Of a stretch of 64,000 nt of DNA, positions 44,757 to 54,276 are shown one piece after another. Both the position numbers and the translations under genes were made by a program. How positions within the stretch are numbered: position 1 is the first letter of the stretch; each line of letters starts with the position of its first letter. The notes under the pieces were generated by a model. The model had not been told where the DNA came from, did not search any database, and saw only the letters and a program-made list of their open reading frames with translations. Source of the stretch: an uncultured Eubacteriales bacterium (lineage in GTDB: Bacteria; Bacillota; Clostridia; Christensenellales; Aristaeellaceae); assembly GCA_902777335.1 (NCBI GenBank), contig CACYTF010000009.1, positions 16,998 to 80,997 of the forward strand, given 5' to 3'.

Positions 44757-46118
44757 TCAGAAATCGGCATTGCCGGTGGTTCTCGGGAACGGCAGCACGT
44801 CGCGGATGTTGGCGATGCCGGTCAGGTACATGATCATGCGCTCAAAGCCCATGCCGAAACCCGCGTGCTTCGCGGTGCCGTACTTGCGCAGCTCCAGGTA
44901 CCACCAGTAGTCGTCGGGGTTCATGCCCAGCTCCTCGATGCGCGCCTTCAGCACGTCGTAGCGCTCCTCGCGCTGGCTACCGCCGCACAGCTCGCCCACC
45001 GCGGGCACCAGCAGGTCGGCCGCCGCCACGGTCTTGCCGTCTTCGTTCATGCGCATGTAGAAGGCCTTGATCTCCTTGGGCCAGTCGGTGACGAACACCG
45101 GCTTGCCGAAGTGCTTCTCGGTCAGGTAGCGCTCGTGCTCGGTCTGCAGGTCGCTGCCCCAGCTGATGGGGTACTCGAACTTCTCGCCGGACTTTTGCAA
45201 TATGTCGATGGCGTCGGTGTAGCTGCAGCGCACGAACTCGGAATCCCGCACGAAGGTCAGCCGGTCGATCAGGCCCTTGTCCACGAAGCTGTTCAGGAAG
45301 GCCATCTCCTCCGGGCACTCCTGAAGCACCGCGGCGATGATGTACTTCACCATCTCCTCCTGCAGGTCCATGTCCACGGCCAGGTCGGCAAAGGCGATCT
45401 CCGGCTCGATCATCCAGAACTCCGCCGCGTGCCGGGGCGTGTAGGACTCCTCGGCCCGGAAGGTGGGCCCGAAGGTGTACACGTTTCTAAAGGCCATGGC
45501 GAAGATCTCGGCGTTCAGCTGGCCGGACACGGTCAGCGACACGGGCTTGCCGAAGAAGTCCTTGCTGAAGTCGGTCTTGCCCGCGTCGTCAAGCGGCAGG
45601 GCGTCCGGGTCCAGCGTGGTCACGCGGAACATCTCGCCCGCGCCCTCGCAGTCGCTGCCGGTGATCAGCGGGGTGTGCACGTACAGGTAACCCTTGTCGT
45701 GGAAGAAGCGGTGGATGGCCTGGGCCGCCACGCTGCGCACCCGGAAGGCGCACTGGAACAGGTTGGCCCGGGGCCGCAGGTGCTGTATGAGCGGATAGTC
45801 CGAGGGGCTCTCCCCCACCACCGTGCAGGACTCGGCCTTCAGCTCAAACGGCTGCTTGTTCTCGGGCGTGAGCACCAGCGTGCCCTCGGCCTCGATGGCC
45901 GCGCCCACGCCGATCGCGCCGGTCAGCGCCTTGTAGTTTTCCAGCTTGTCCGCCTCGAGTATGATCTGCAGGTTCTTGAAATACGTGCCGTCGTTCAGCT
46001 CCACGAAGGCGAAGCTCTTCGATTCGCGCATCGTGCGCACCCAGCCGTTCACCTTGACCTGCGCCATGTCCGCCGCGGGCATATGGGAATACAGTTCCCG
46101 GATCAGATAGTGTGCCAT
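44757..46118 (-). CDS. asnS: Asparaginyl-tRNA synthetase
   Basis: A 453-residue class II aminoacyl-tRNA synthetase. An N-terminal OB-fold anticodon-binding domain ([20 protein letters not shown]) is followed by the catalytic core with motif 2 ([21 protein letters not shown] region) and motif 3 ([15 protein letters not shown]). The overall layout is of AsnRS rather than AspRS type (inference). The ATG at 46118 has GGGAGG upstream. The leader is short and I see no T-box. A TATAAT box is at 46162-46167 (minus strand) with a weak -35. Confidence 0.93.
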   Translation of the reverse strand: MAHYLIRELYSHMPAADMAQVKVNGWVRTMRESKSFAFVELNDGTYFKNLQIILEADKLENYKALTGAIGVGAAIEAEGTLVLTPENKQPFELKAESCTVVGESPSDYPLIQHLRPRANLFQCAFRVRSVAAQAIHRFFHDKGYLYVHTPLITGSDCEGAGEMFRVTTLDPDALPLDDAGKTDFSKDFFGKPVSLTVSGQLNAEIFAMAFRNVYTFGPTFRAEESYTPRHAAEFWMIEPEIAFADLAVDMDLQEEMVKYIIAAVLQECPEEMAFLNSFVDKGLIDRLTFVRDSEFVRCSYTDAIDILQKSGEKFEYPISWGSDLQTEHERYLTEKHFGKPVFVTDWPKEIKAFYMRMNEDGKTVAAADLLVPAVGELCGGSQREERYDVLKARIEELGMNPDDYWWYLELRKYGTAKHAGFGMGFERMIMYLTGIANIRDVLPFPRTTGNADF

Positions 46119-46246
46119 GGGTCCTCCCTCTTTCACGACTATTATGAATAGGCTTTTTTCCATTATACTTGATTCTGTGTTAAGAATAAAGGGGCAAATG
46201 TGCGGCCAACACCCTTGGCGCGCGCGACAAATCCCGGCGTCCGGGA

Positions 46247-46275
46247 TTGACGGACGCGCGTCTGTCGGGTATAAT
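46247..46275 (+). promoter_or_regulatory. Sigma-A promoter of the ACT protein-degV operon
   Basis: TTGACG (46247-46252), 17 bases, TATAAT (46270-46275), 42 bases before the ATG at 46318. Confidence 0.85.
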
Positions 46276-46317
46276 ATAGGGCAGAGACTGGCGCACGGAA
46301 AGGCTGGTGGGCGGCAA

Positions 46318-46755
46318 ATGCTGAATGACTACCTGATCGTCGAAAAATCGGCGCTTCCGGACTACTTCCTCCGCGTGGTGGAAGCCAGGAAGCTGCTGGA
46401 CAGCGGCGCGTACGCCCAGGTGATCGACGCGGTGCACGCGGTGGGCATCTCCCGCAGCACCTACTACAAGTACAAGGACAAGGTGCTGGAGCCCAGCCAG
46501 CTCACCGTCGGGCGCAAGGCCTCCATGATGCTGCAGCTGAACCACCGGGCGGGCATGCTCTCCCGGGTGCTGAGCACCGTGTCCGCCTGCAACGCCAACA
46601 TACTGACCATCACCCAGAGCCTGCCCATACGCGGCAAGGCCAACATCATGCTGTCCATCGACCTGTCGGGCATCAGCCGCAGCGTCGACGAGATGACCCG
46701 GGAGCTGAGCGCCATAGACGGCGTGGACCAGGTCCGGCTCCTGGCGCTCGAATAA
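46318..46755 (+). CDS. ACT domain-containing protein, PheB/UPF0735 family
   Basis: 145 residues. The N-terminal half has a helix-turn-helix-like segment ([22 protein letters not shown]) and the C-terminal half an ACT domain ([28 protein letters not shown]). The pair matches the UPF0735/PheB family, thought to sense amino acids. The ATG at 46318 follows a modest GGTGGGCGG site. degV follows after 20 bases. Regulation of aromatic amino acid genes is suggested for the family but not shown here. Confidence 0.88.
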   Translation: MLNDYLIVEKSALPDYFLRVVEARKLLDSGAYAQVIDAVHAVGISRSTYYKYKDKVLEPSQLTVGRKASMMLQLNHRAGMLSRVLSTVSACNANILTITQSLPIRGKANIMLSIDLSGISRSVDEMTRELSAIDGVDQVRLLALE

Positions 46756-46775
46756 ACCCCATCGGGAGGCCAACC

Positions 46776-47618
46776 ATGACGATTCGCATTTCCGCAGACA
46801 GCACCTGCGACCTGAGCGGCGAATACATCGCGGCCCATCACATCACCGTGCTCCCGCTGACCGTGTCCATGGGCGGCCGGGACTACACCGACGGCCTGGA
46901 CATCACGCCGGACGCCATATTCCGCCACGTGGACGCGGGCGGCGCGCTGCCCAAGACGGCGGCGGTCAACACCGCGGCCTACCGGGAGCGGTTCGAGGCC
47001 ATGCTCCGCGCGTGCGACGCGGTGATCCACTTCAACATCAGCGCCGACTTCTCCTCCTGCCATGAAAACGCGCTGGCCGCCGCCGAGGGGCTGCCGGTGT
47101 ACTGCGTGGATTCCCGCAACCTGTCCTCGGGCATCGCGCTGCTGGTCTGCGAGGCCGTGGACATGGTGGAGGCCGGCTGCGAAGACCCAGAGGCGGTGGT
47201 GGCGCACGTGCGCGGCCTGATCGACCGGGTGGACACGTCCTTTATACTGGACCGGCTGGACTACATGTACAAGGGCGGCCGCTGCTCGATGATCTCGATG
47301 CTGGGGGCGAACCTGTTGAAGCTGAAGCCCTGCATCGAGGTGGTGGACGGCAAGATGATCGTGGGCAGGAAGTACCGGGGCAACTACTCCCGGTGCCTCA
47401 GGCAGTACGTGGACGACCGTTTGAAGGACCCCGACGCCGTGGACGGCAAGCGCATATTCATCACCCACACCGGCGTCTCCCGGGAGGATTTCGAGCTGAC
47501 CAGGCGCGCCGTGCTGGCCCACAAGGCCTTCGACGAGGTCATGGAGGTGCGCGCCGGCTGCTCAATCACCAGCCACTGCGGCCAGGGCACGCTGGGCATA
47601 CTGTTCATTCGCAGGTGA
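46776..47618 (+). CDS. DegV family protein
   Basis: A 280-residue fatty-acid-binding protein of the DegV/FakB group, which presents fatty acids to a kinase. ADSTCDLS at the N-terminus and DSRNLSSGIALLV mid-protein are family signatures, as are LPLTVSMGGRDYTDG and LKPCIEVVDGKM. GGGAGG precedes the ATG. It is likely co-transcribed with the ACT protein. No FakA-type kinase is in the window. Confidence 0.93.
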   Translation: MTIRISADSTCDLSGEYIAAHHITVLPLTVSMGGRDYTDGLDITPDAIFRHVDAGGALPKTAAVNTAAYRERFEAMLRACDAVIHFNISADFSSCHENALAAAEGLPVYCVDSRNLSSGIALLVCEAVDMVEAGCEDPEAVVAHVRGLIDRVDTSFILDRLDYMYKGGRCSMISMLGANLLKLKPCIEVVDGKMIVGRKYRGNYSRCLRQYVDDRLKDPDAVDGKRIFITHTGVSREDFELTRRAVLAHKAFDEVMEVRAGCSITSHCGQGTLGILFIRR

Positions 47619-47675
47619 ATCTGCGCGAAATGTCAGGCAAAAAGTAACTTCTTTTCAACACCTTTCCCGCAACCG

Positions 47676-47704
47676 TTGACATTTGCAAGCTCAGTTGTGA
47701 TAAT
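47676..47704 (+). promoter_or_regulatory. Sigma-A promoter of the zinc-ribbon protein gene
   Basis: TTGACA (47676-47681), 17 bases, GATAAT (47699-47704), about 56 bases before the ATG at 47761. Confidence 0.78.
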
Positions 47705-47760
47705 AGTGTCGGGAGGGAGCGGTTACGCCCCATCTATTACACAGAAAAGGAAGCACAACG

Positions 47761-48276
47761 ATGAATTGCAAAGCATGCGGACAGCCGATACCGAGCCACC
47801 TGATGAAGCAGGACAGCTTTCAGTGTCCCAACTGCGGCAGAGTCTACCGCAAAAGCAGACCGTCCGGCGGGTCCTCAGCCGCCCAGAAGCGGCCCGACCG
47901 CCGGGAGCGGGCGCCGCGGGGCGAGAGCCAGTCGCCCAAGTGGCTGCTGCCCGTCGTCGCGGCACTGCTGATACTGGCGCTGCTGGGCGGCGGCATGTGG
48001 CTGCTCACCCGGCGCGGCGGCGGCGCGCCCAGCGTCAGCGGCGCCGTACAGATGGAGTCGGTGGAATACAAGAAGAGCGTCTCCACCACCATCGAGATAC
48101 CGTCCCAGGGCGGCACTGATTACATGATCGCCACGGAATCCAACGAGAGCGGTATCATCTGCTCGATCAAGGACAAGACGCCCACCTCCTTCAAGCTGGT
48201 GGCGCGCAACGTGTACAGCAAGGAGCGCACGCCGGTCATCAGCTGGGTGCTGCTCCCCTGCAAGCAGTCCGACTGA
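47761..48276 (+). CDS. Zinc-ribbon membrane protein, unknown function
   Basis: 171 residues. An N-terminal zinc ribbon (CKACGQP then CPNCG, two CxxC pairs), a basic Ser/Arg-rich segment, one membrane helix (LLPVVAALLILALLGGGMWLL) and a C-terminal beta-rich domain of about 85 residues (VEYKKSVSTTIEIPSQGGTD onward) outside the membrane. Many Firmicute proteins with this N-terminal ribbon have unknown roles. Own promoter and terminator. Confidence 0.8.
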   Translation: MNCKACGQPIPSHLMKQDSFQCPNCGRVYRKSRPSGGSSAAQKRPDRRERAPRGESQSPKWLLPVVAALLILALLGGGMWLLTRRGGGAPSVSGAVQMESVEYKKSVSTTIEIPSQGGTDYMIATESNESGIICSIKDKTPTSFKLVARNVYSKERTPVISWVLLPCKQSD

Positions 48277-48293
48277 CGCTCAAGCGTCCCGTT

Positions 48294-48320
48294 CCCGACG
48301 CGCACGCCGCGTCGGGTTTT
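48294..48320 (+). terminator. Intrinsic terminator after the zinc-ribbon gene
   Basis: CCCGACGCG and CGCGTCGGG arms with a five-base loop, followed by TTTT. Confidence 0.85.
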
Positions 48321-48386
48321 GTTGAGTCTGTGGCACATAAGACCGGCACCCGCCCGGACCGGGGCGGTGTAAACAAGGAGGATAAC

Positions 48387-48944
48387 ATGGGCAGTATTGA
48401 CAGCGCGAACATCATGGAGACCACCATCGACAGCAAGCGGGTATTCGACGGGCTGATCCTGCACATCGACCACATCACAAACCGGCTGCCCAACGGCAAG
48501 ACCGCCCCCCGGGAGATCGCCCGGCACGTGGGCGCGTCGGCGGTGGTGCCCGTGGACGCGGAGGGCAACGTGTGGCTGGTCAGGCAGTTCCGCGCCCCCA
48601 TCGACAAGGTGCTGCTGGAGGTGCCCGCCGGCAAGCTGGACGCCAAGGACGAGGACCGGCTGCTGGCCGCCAAGCGCGAATTGAAGGAGGAGACCGGCCT
48701 GACCGCCGGCAGCTGGACGCACCTGGCCGACATCGTCACCACGCCCGGCTTCAGCGACGAGCTGATCTCGCTGTACCTGGCCCGGGACCTGTCCTTCGGG
48801 CAGAGCCACCCCGACGACGACGAGTTCCTGAACGTGGTGCGCATGCCCCTGACCGATCTGGTGGCGATGATCGCCCGGGGCGAGGTGCCCGACAGCAAGA
48901 CCATCTGCGCCGTGCTGCTGGCCGAAAAGGTCATCCACGGATAG
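48387..48944 (+). CDS. Nudix hydrolase, ADP-ribose pyrophosphatase type
   Basis: 185 residues. The Nudix box is present as AKRELKEETGL, preceded by VLLEVPAGKLDAKDEDRL; the EVPAGK pattern is characteristic of ADP-ribose and similar dinucleotide hydrolases. HVGASAVVPVDAEGNVWLVRQFR is also family-like. AAGGAGG lies just before the ATG at 48387. It forms an operon with the GNAT gene 14 bases downstream. Confidence 0.92.
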   Translation: MGSIDSANIMETTIDSKRVFDGLILHIDHITNRLPNGKTAPREIARHVGASAVVPVDAEGNVWLVRQFRAPIDKVLLEVPAGKLDAKDEDRLLAAKRELKEETGLTAGSWTHLADIVTTPGFSDELISLYLARDLSFGQSHPDDDEFLNVVRMPLTDLVAMIARGEVPDSKTICAVLLAEKVIHG

Positions 48945-48958
48945 CCGGGAGCGCGAAC

Positions 48959-49531
48959 ATGATCACCACCGACAGCTATACCTACATGCCCGAGCTCGTC
49001 ACGCCGCGCCTGAAGCTGCGCCGGCTGACCATGCGGGACGCCGCCGACATCTATCGCTACAGCAAGGATGTGGAGGTGGCCCGCCACGTGCTGTGGTCGG
49101 CCCATCAGTCCATCGGCGACAGCCGGTCCTACCTGCGCTACATGCTCAGGCGCTACCGCAACCGCGAGCCCGCCAGCTGGGCCATCGAATACGCCCAGAC
49201 CGGCGAGGTCATCGGCACCATCGGCTTCATGTGGATCCAGAGCGACAATTCCGCCGCCGAGGTGGGCTATTCCCTGTCCAGGAGCTACTGGAACCGGGGG
49301 CTCATGACCGAGGCCCTGAAGGCGGTGATCGCCCACGGCTTCGGCAGCATGAACCTGAACCGCATCGAGGCCCAGCACGAGACCACCAACCCCGCCAGCG
49401 GCGCGGTGATGCGCAAGTGCGGCATGGTGCACGAGGGCACCCTCCGGCAGCGCCTGTTCAACAAGGGCAAGTACGTGGACGTGGAGCTGTACGCGATACT
49501 GCGCAGGGACTACCGGGCGAAGGTTAAATAA
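48959..49531 (+). CDS. GNAT family N-acetyltransferase (RimJ/RimL-like)
   Basis: A 190-residue acetyl-CoA-dependent acetyltransferase. ELVTPRLKLRRLTMRDAADIYRY is the standard RimJ/RimL opening; GEVIGTIGFM, YSLSRSYWNRGLMTEALKAV and MNLNRIEAQHETTNPASGAV follow. The likely substrate is a protein N-terminus or small amine; the sequence does not decide. The ATG at 48959 has GGGAG upstream. The frame extending to 48572 is a shadow of the Nudix gene. Confidence 0.9.
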   Translation: MITTDSYTYMPELVTPRLKLRRLTMRDAADIYRYSKDVEVARHVLWSAHQSIGDSRSYLRYMLRRYRNREPASWAIEYAQTGEVIGTIGFMWIQSDNSAAEVGYSLSRSYWNRGLMTEALKAVIAHGFGSMNLNRIEAQHETTNPASGAVMRKCGMVHEGTLRQRLFNKGKYVDVELYAILRRDYRAKVK

Positions 49532-49534
49532 TCA

Positions 49535-49581
49535 CAAAAGATGGGAAGCCGGATTTAACAAATCCGGCTTCCCATCTTTTG
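49535..49581. terminator. Bidirectional intrinsic terminator
   Basis: Perfect 22-bp arms, CAAAAGATGGGAAGCCGG plus four bases and the complement, around a three-base loop. T-runs lie on both strands. It separates the GNAT gene from the convergent rpiB. Confidence 0.95.
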
Positions 49582-49593
49582 TGGATCAACAGC

Positions 49594-50046
49594 TTATTCC
49601 AGCGTCCCGTCCCGGTCCAGCTTCATGATCTTGTCCACGCGCAGGGCGTGGCGGCCGCCGTCGAAGCCCTCGGTCAGGAAGGTTTTGACGATCTCCTCGG
49701 CCATCACCGGGCCGATGGTGCGCGCGCCCATCGCCACGATGTTCGCGTCGTTGTGCTGGCGGGCCAGGGCCGCGCTGACGGGCTCGGAGCACAGCGCGCA
49801 GCGCACGCCGTGGATCTTGTTGGCCGAGATGGAGATGCCGATGCCCGTGCCGCAGATCAGTATGCCGCGCTCGCATTCGCCGGAGAGCACCTTCTTCGCC
49901 ACGCGCTCCGCGTAGATCGGATAGTCGGTGCTGGCGTTCTCGTCCGTGCCCACGTTCACGACCTCATGGCCGTTCTTCTTCAGGTAATCCACCAGATGGT
50001 TCTTCAGCTCCACGCCGCCGTGGTCGTTTCCGATCGCAACCTTCAC
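49594..50046 (-). CDS. rpiB: Ribose-5-phosphate isomerase B
   Basis: A 150-residue enzyme that interconverts ribose-5-phosphate and ribulose-5-phosphate in the pentose phosphate pathway. IGNDHGGVELK, GTDENASTDYP, GILICGTGIGISISANK and CSEPVSAALARQHNDANIVAMGART are diagnostic. It starts at a GTG (50046) with GAGG upstream. It is the last gene of the oppBCDF run, 20 bases after the small membrane protein. Close LacAB galactose-6-phosphate isomerases are usually encoded as a pair, so RpiB is preferred. Confidence 0.95.
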   Translation of the reverse strand: MKVAIGNDHGGVELKNHLVDYLKKNGHEVVNVGTDENASTDYPIYAERVAKKVLSGECERGILICGTGIGISISANKIHGVRCALCSEPVSAALARQHNDANIVAMGARTIGPVMAEEIVKTFLTEGFDGGRHALRVDKIMKLDRDGTLE

Positions 50047-50066
50047 GATGCCTCATCCTCTCTTTC

Positions 50067-50342
50067 TCATTTGAACCACACGAACTGGCAGAACAGCACG
50101 AACAGCGCCATGCCGGCGCACATCACGCCCACCACCAGCAGGGCGGCCTTCAGCGCGCCCCAGGTGAACATCAGGTTCTCCGCGCGGGTCATGCGCGCCC
50201 CGGGGGGGTCCGGCGCGCCGTCCTCCCCCGCCGGGCCCGGACGCTCGGGCGCGTACCAGGGCATGCCCTCCACGTTCATGTTGACGATGGTCCGGCCGTC
50301 GTCGCCCTCGGGAAGCGCCGCCGGGCGCTTACCGCGCGCCAT
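50067..50342 (-). CDS. Small single-helix membrane protein in the opp operon
   Basis: 91 residues. The N-terminus MARGKRPAALPEGDDGRTIVNMNVEGMPWYAP is hydrophilic and contains the block NMNVEGMPWY. Residues about 62-88 form one membrane helix (AALLVVGVMCAGMALFVLFC). Its first codons overlap the end of oppF by 14 bases, so translation is coupled. I believe small proteins with DDGRTIxNMNVEGMPW are conserved in Clostridia, but I know no function. It may be an accessory of the transporter or of RpiB (inference). Confidence 0.82.
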   Translation of the reverse strand: MARGKRPAALPEGDDGRTIVNMNVEGMPWYAPERPGPAGEDGAPDPPGARMTRAENLMFTWGALKAALLVVGVMCAGMALFVLFCQFVWFK

Positions 50343-51333
50343 AGCCGCTCTCCGGGTCGTAGATGTGGCAGGCCACGGTATGGCCGTTGCCCATGTCCAG
50401 CGTGCGCGGCGCCTTCTGGCTGCACACGTCCCGGCACTCGCGGCAGCGGGTGTGGAACTTGCAGCCCGACGGCGGGTTGGCCGGCGAGGGTATGCTGCCC
50501 TCCAGTATGATCCGGTTCATCTTCACCGTGGGGTCCGGCACCGGGATCGCCGAGAACAGCGCCTGGGTGTACGGGTGCAGGGGGTTGGCGAAGATCTCCT
50601 TCTTACCCGCGAACTCCACCATGTTGCCCAGGTACATCACGCCCACCGTGTCGGAGATGTGCTGCACCACCGACAGGTCGTGGCTGATGAACAGATAGGT
50701 CAGGTTGAATTCCTTCTGCAGGTCCTCCAGCAGGTTGATGATCTGCGCCTGTATGGACACGTCCAGGGCCGAGACCGGCTCGTCGCAGACGATGAAGTCC
50801 GGGTTCAGCGCGATGGCGCGGGCAATGCAGATGCGCTGGCGCTGGCCGCCGGAGAACTCGTGGGGGTAGCGGTCCTTCTGGTAGTCGTGCAGGCCGCAGG
50901 ATTTCATGATGCGCGAGACGTAGGCGTCGAACTCGTTATCCGGCACCAGATGGTGCTCGCGCACGGCCTCGCCGATGATCTCGCCCACGGGCAGGCGGGG
51001 CGACAGGCTGGAGTACGGGTCCTGGAAGATCAGCTGTATCTTCGGGCGGAAGCTGCGCAGTTCCTTGCCCTTCAGCTGGTCCAGGTGGGTGTTGCCGTTG
51101 AACACCACCTCGCCGCTGGTCTTGGGGGTCAGGTTCAGAAGCGTCTTGCCGACGGTGGTCTTGCCGCAGCCGGACTCGCCCACCAGGCCCATGGTGGTGC
51201 CCCGGCGAATGGAGAACGTCACGTTCTCCACCGCGTGCACCTGGCCCACCACGCGGCCGAACAGGCCGGCGCGAATCGGGAAGTATTTGCAGAGGTTGCG
51301 CACCTCCACCACGTTTTCATAGGTGGAACTCAT
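50329..51333 (-). CDS. oppF: Oligopeptide ABC transporter ATP-binding protein, OppF type
   Basis: 334 residues. Walker A GESGCGKT, Q-loop FQDPYSSLSPR, signature FSGGQRQR, Walker B FIVCDEPVSALD and switch HDLSVVQHISD. The C-terminal oligopeptide-binding motif CKFHTRCRECRDVC has four Cys. It energises peptide import with OppD. Start ATG at 51333. It follows oppD with three bases between. Confidence 0.95.
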   Translation of the reverse strand: MSSTYENVVEVRNLCKYFPIRAGLFGRVVGQVHAVENVTFSIRRGTTMGLVGESGCGKTTVGKTLLNLTPKTSGEVVFNGNTHLDQLKGKELRSFRPKIQLIFQDPYSSLSPRLPVGEIIGEAVREHHLVPDNEFDAYVSRIMKSCGLHDYQKDRYPHEFSGGQRQRICIARAIALNPDFIVCDEPVSALDVSIQAQIINLLEDLQKEFNLTYLFISHDLSVVQHISDTVGVMYLGNMVEFAGKKEIFANPLHPYTQALFSAIPVPDPTVKMNRIILEGSIPSPANPPSGCKFHTRCRECRDVCSQKAPRTLDMGNGHTVACHIYDPESGYGAR

Positions 51334-51336
51334 GGC

Positions 51337-52485
51337 TTACTTCGCGCCTCCTTCTTCGAAATAGCGCCAGCAGCTGACGATGTGGGTGTCGGAGACGTGC
51401 ACCTCGGGCGGGTACTTGCCCTGGCAGCGCGCCACGCACTTTTCGCAGCGGTCGCGGAAATAGCAGTAGTCCGGCATGTTCACCGGGTTCGGCACCGCGC
51501 CGGGGATCGAATACAGCCGCTCCACCGTCTTGTTGATGACCGGCTTGGACTCCATCAGGCCGATGGTGTAGGGGTGGCGCGGGTCCAGGAACACCTCTTT
51601 GGCCAGGCCCTTTTCCACCACGCGCCCCGCGTACATGACCACCACGTAGTCCGCCATCTCGGCGATGACGCCCAGGTCGTGGGTGATCAGCATGATGGAG
51701 GCGTTGATCTCGCTCTTCAGGTTGCGCAGCAGCTCCAGGATCTGGGCCTGTATCGTCACGTCCAGCGCCGTGGTGGGCTCGTCCGCGATGATCAGCCGCG
51801 GGTTGCAGGCCAGGGCCATGGCGATGACGATGCGCTGGCGCATGCCGCCGGAAAGCTCGTGGGGGTAGCGCTCGTAGATGCCCTCGGCGTCCGCGATGCC
51901 CACCATCCTGATGCTCTCGATGGAGCGGGCCTTCACGGCCTCCTTGCTCATGTGGGGGTTGTGCAGCGCGATGACCTCGTCCAGCTGGTAGCCGATGCGG
52001 AACACCGGGTTCAGCGACGTCATCGGCTCCTGGAAGATCATGGACACCACGTTGCCGCGCACCTTCTGCATGGCCTCGATGGGCATCTTCGCCACGTCGT
52101 AGGCCTTGTCGCCCAGGTTCAGGCGGATGGCGCCCTCCACGATCTGGCCGTTGGGGCGCTGCACCAGCTGCATCAGCGACAGGCTGGTCACGCTCTTGCC
52201 GCAGCCGGACTCGCCCACGATGCCCACGGTCTTGCCCACGGGCACCTCGAAGGTGACGCCGTCCACGGCCTTGACCGTGCCCACGTCGGTGAAGAAGTAG
52301 GTGTGCAGATTGTCGAACTCCACCACGTTGCCCGTGTCGCGCATCTGCGTCAGGTATTCGCCCTCCGGCACGTGCTTGCGGGAGAGGCGCTTGTCCAGCC
52401 TGCGGGTGATCTTCTGGTTCTCGCGGCTGATCCGGCGGGATTCCCGGGCGGAGATATAACTGGTTTCGTTGCTCTTCTTGCTCAT
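51337..52485 (-). CDS. oppD: Oligopeptide ABC transporter ATP-binding protein, OppD type
   Basis: 382 residues, about 40 longer than usual because of a basic, Ser/Arg-rich N-terminal extension ([20 protein letters not shown] onward) of about 50 residues. Core motifs: Walker [17 protein letters not shown] signature, [12 protein letters not shown] and [11 protein letters not shown]. The C-terminal Cys cluster [15 protein letters not shown] is present. The extension has no motif I know and may contact another subunit or the membrane. Confidence 0.95.
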   Translation of the reverse strand: MSKKSNETSYISARESRRISRENQKITRRLDKRLSRKHVPEGEYLTQMRDTGNVVEFDNLHTYFFTDVGTVKAVDGVTFEVPVGKTVGIVGESGCGKSVTSLSLMQLVQRPNGQIVEGAIRLNLGDKAYDVAKMPIEAMQKVRGNVVSMIFQEPMTSLNPVFRIGYQLDEVIALHNPHMSKEAVKARSIESIRMVGIADAEGIYERYPHELSGGMRQRIVIAMALACNPRLIIADEPTTALDVTIQAQILELLRNLKSEINASIMLITHDLGVIAEMADYVVVMYAGRVVEKGLAKEVFLDPRHPYTIGLMESKPVINKTVERLYSIPGAVPNPVNMPDYCYFRDRCEKCVARCQGKYPPEVHVSDTHIVSCWRYFEEGGAK

Positions 52486-52500
52486 GCTCCTGCCCTCCCG

Positions 52501-54255
52501 TCAGCGCTTCATCTTGGGATCGAAGGCGTCGCGCAGGCCGTCGCCGACGAAGTTGAAGCCCAACACCGTCAGCACGATCAGCACGCCGGCCGGAATCCAG
52601 ATGTACCAGAAGTTGGTCATCACGTAGATGTTGCTGGATGCGTTGATGATGGAGCCCCAGCTGGCCAGCGGGTACTTGATGCCCAGGCCCAGGTAGCTGA
52701 GCGTGGCCTCCGCCAGTATGATGCTGCCCAGGCCCATGGTGGCCTGCACGATCAGAAGGGGCATGACGTTGGGCACCAGGTGCTTGAAGATGCGCCGGCT
52801 GATGCGAATGCCGGTGGCCTCGGTGGCCACCATGAAGTCCTGCTCCCTCAGCGACAGGATCTGGCCGCGCACCACGCGGGCCACGCCGGTCCAGCCCATG
52901 ATGCCCATGATGGCCATCAGCAGGAAGATGCGCGTGTAGGGCGGCACCTCGAAGGCGTCCATGATGGCGCCGGCGATGATCATCATCGGGTAGTAGGGAA
53001 TCGAGTTGAACAGGTCCACAAAGCGCATCAGCAGCGTGTCGGTCCAGCCGCCGAAGTAGCCAGACACGCCGCCCACGATGATGCCGATCAGGTTCTCCAG
53101 CAGCATGACCACAAAGCCCACCATCAGCGAGATGCGGCCGCCGTACATCAGGCGCGTCAGCACGTCCATGCCGTGGTCGTCGGTGCCCAGCGGGTGGCTC
53201 AGGCTCGGGGCCGCGTACATGTCGATCAGATACGTCTGCTGCTCGGTGTACACGATATAGTTGTTGCCGCGCATGCGGATCGTGTGCTTCTCGGTCTCCC
53301 CCGCCTCGTTCACGTACTCAAAGGCGGTCTGCTTGTTGTCGATGGCCTCGGCCACGGCGGCCTTGTAGGTCATCGGCAGGAAGTTGCCGGCGGTCACCGG
53401 GTTGACGATCACGTTGCTGACCGTGGCGATGGGCGCATCCTCGCCCTCGCGGCAGATCACGCCGCTGTCGCCCTCGCCGTCCAGCGCGTAGGCCGCGCCG
53501 TCCGCCTCGAAGCGCTTCTCGCCCCCGCGCAGCGCCAGCTCGGCGGCGCGGCGGAACGCGTAGGTGCCCACGGCTTCGGCGTCGGCGCTGTCGTACACGT
53601 CGTAGCTCAGAAGGCTGGCCAGCGCCGCCTCGGCCACGGTGGCCAGGGTGTAGGACTTGGCCTTGCCCCGGGTGAGCATGTACGTCTGGCCTTCCGCCTC
53701 AAACGACTCCGCGCCGGACTGGGCCGCCTTCAGCGCGGCGGCCTTCACGGCGTCGGAGATCTCCTCGCCGGGGTCGGCCTTCACGTCCGCGATCTTGCCA
53801 AGCACCGTAACGGTGCCCAGCTGCTTCCCGGTTCCGATGGCGTAGAAGCTCTCGGCCAGGGGCTTTACGCTCCAGATGGTGCCGTCGGCCTCGAAGGACA
53901 CGCCCTCCTCCCCCGCGTCCTTGACCACGCGGCTGAAGTTGGCGCGCACCAGCGTCGAAAGCGGCGCGCCGTCCGGGGTCAGGAAGCGGAATTCGGTGTT
54001 CACCACGGCGCTGGCGTATTCCTTGTTGGCGCTGTCGGTCTTGTAAAACACCTGATCCTGCCGGTAGGGCGAGATCACGCCGCCCAGGAAGGAGAACGCG
54101 AACATGAACACCAGTATGATGATGCCCGCGATGGCCAGCTTGTTGCGGATGAAGCGCTTGAAGACCATCATGCCGGGCGACAGCACCTTCACGCGGCGGC
54201 CGTCGTCCAGAGCGAGCTGTTCGGTATCGTTGTTGATTCTGTTGTTTTCGCTCAT
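52501..54255 (-). CDS. oppC: Oligopeptide ABC transporter permease, OppC type, with large extracellular insert
   Basis: 584 residues; ordinary OppC has about 300. The first membrane helix is at about 40-62 (IAGIIILVFMFAFSFLGG). The canonical part resumes near 350 with HPLGTDDHGMDVLTRLMYGG, followed by the usual five helices and the EAA-type loop (FMVATEATGIRISRRIFKHL). Between them lies an extra region of about 285 residues. It contains at least three related units of a helix followed by a FEADG-like strand: VSFEADG, ESFEAEG and KRFEADG, and a looser TAFEYVN. The insert should lie outside the membrane. GGAGG precedes the ATG. Confidence 0.92.
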   Translation of the reverse strand: MSENNRINNDTEQLALDDGRRVKVLSPGMMVFKRFIRNKLAIAGIIILVFMFAFSFLGGVISPYRQDQVFYKTDSANKEYASAVVNTEFRFLTPDGAPLSTLVRANFSRVVKDAGEEGVSFEADGTIWSVKPLAESFYAIGTGKQLGTVTVLGKIADVKADPGEEISDAVKAAALKAAQSGAESFEAEGQTYMLTRGKAKSYTLATVAEAALASLLSYDVYDSADAEAVGTYAFRRAAELALRGGEKRFEADGAAYALDGEGDSGVICREGEDAPIATVSNVIVNPVTAGNFLPMTYKAAVAEAIDNKQTAFEYVNEAGETEKHTIRMRGNNYIVYTEQQTYLIDMYAAPSLSHPLGTDDHGMDVLTRLMYGGRISLMVGFVVMLLENLIGIIVGGVSGYFGGWTDTLLMRFVDLFNSIPYYPMMIIAGAIMDAFEVPPYTRIFLLMAIMGIMGWTGVARVVRGQILSLREQDFMVATEATGIRISRRIFKHLVPNVMPLLIVQATMGLGSIILAEATLSYLGLGIKYPLASWGSIINASSNIYVMTNFWYIWIPAGVLIVLTVLGFNFVGDGLRDAFDPKMKR

Positions 54256-54276
54256 CTCAGATCGCCTCCTTCCGCG

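Noticed and set aside
46119..46200. T-box leader for asnS
   Set aside because: The upstream region is short and lacks the conserved T-box sequence and a terminator/antiterminator pair.
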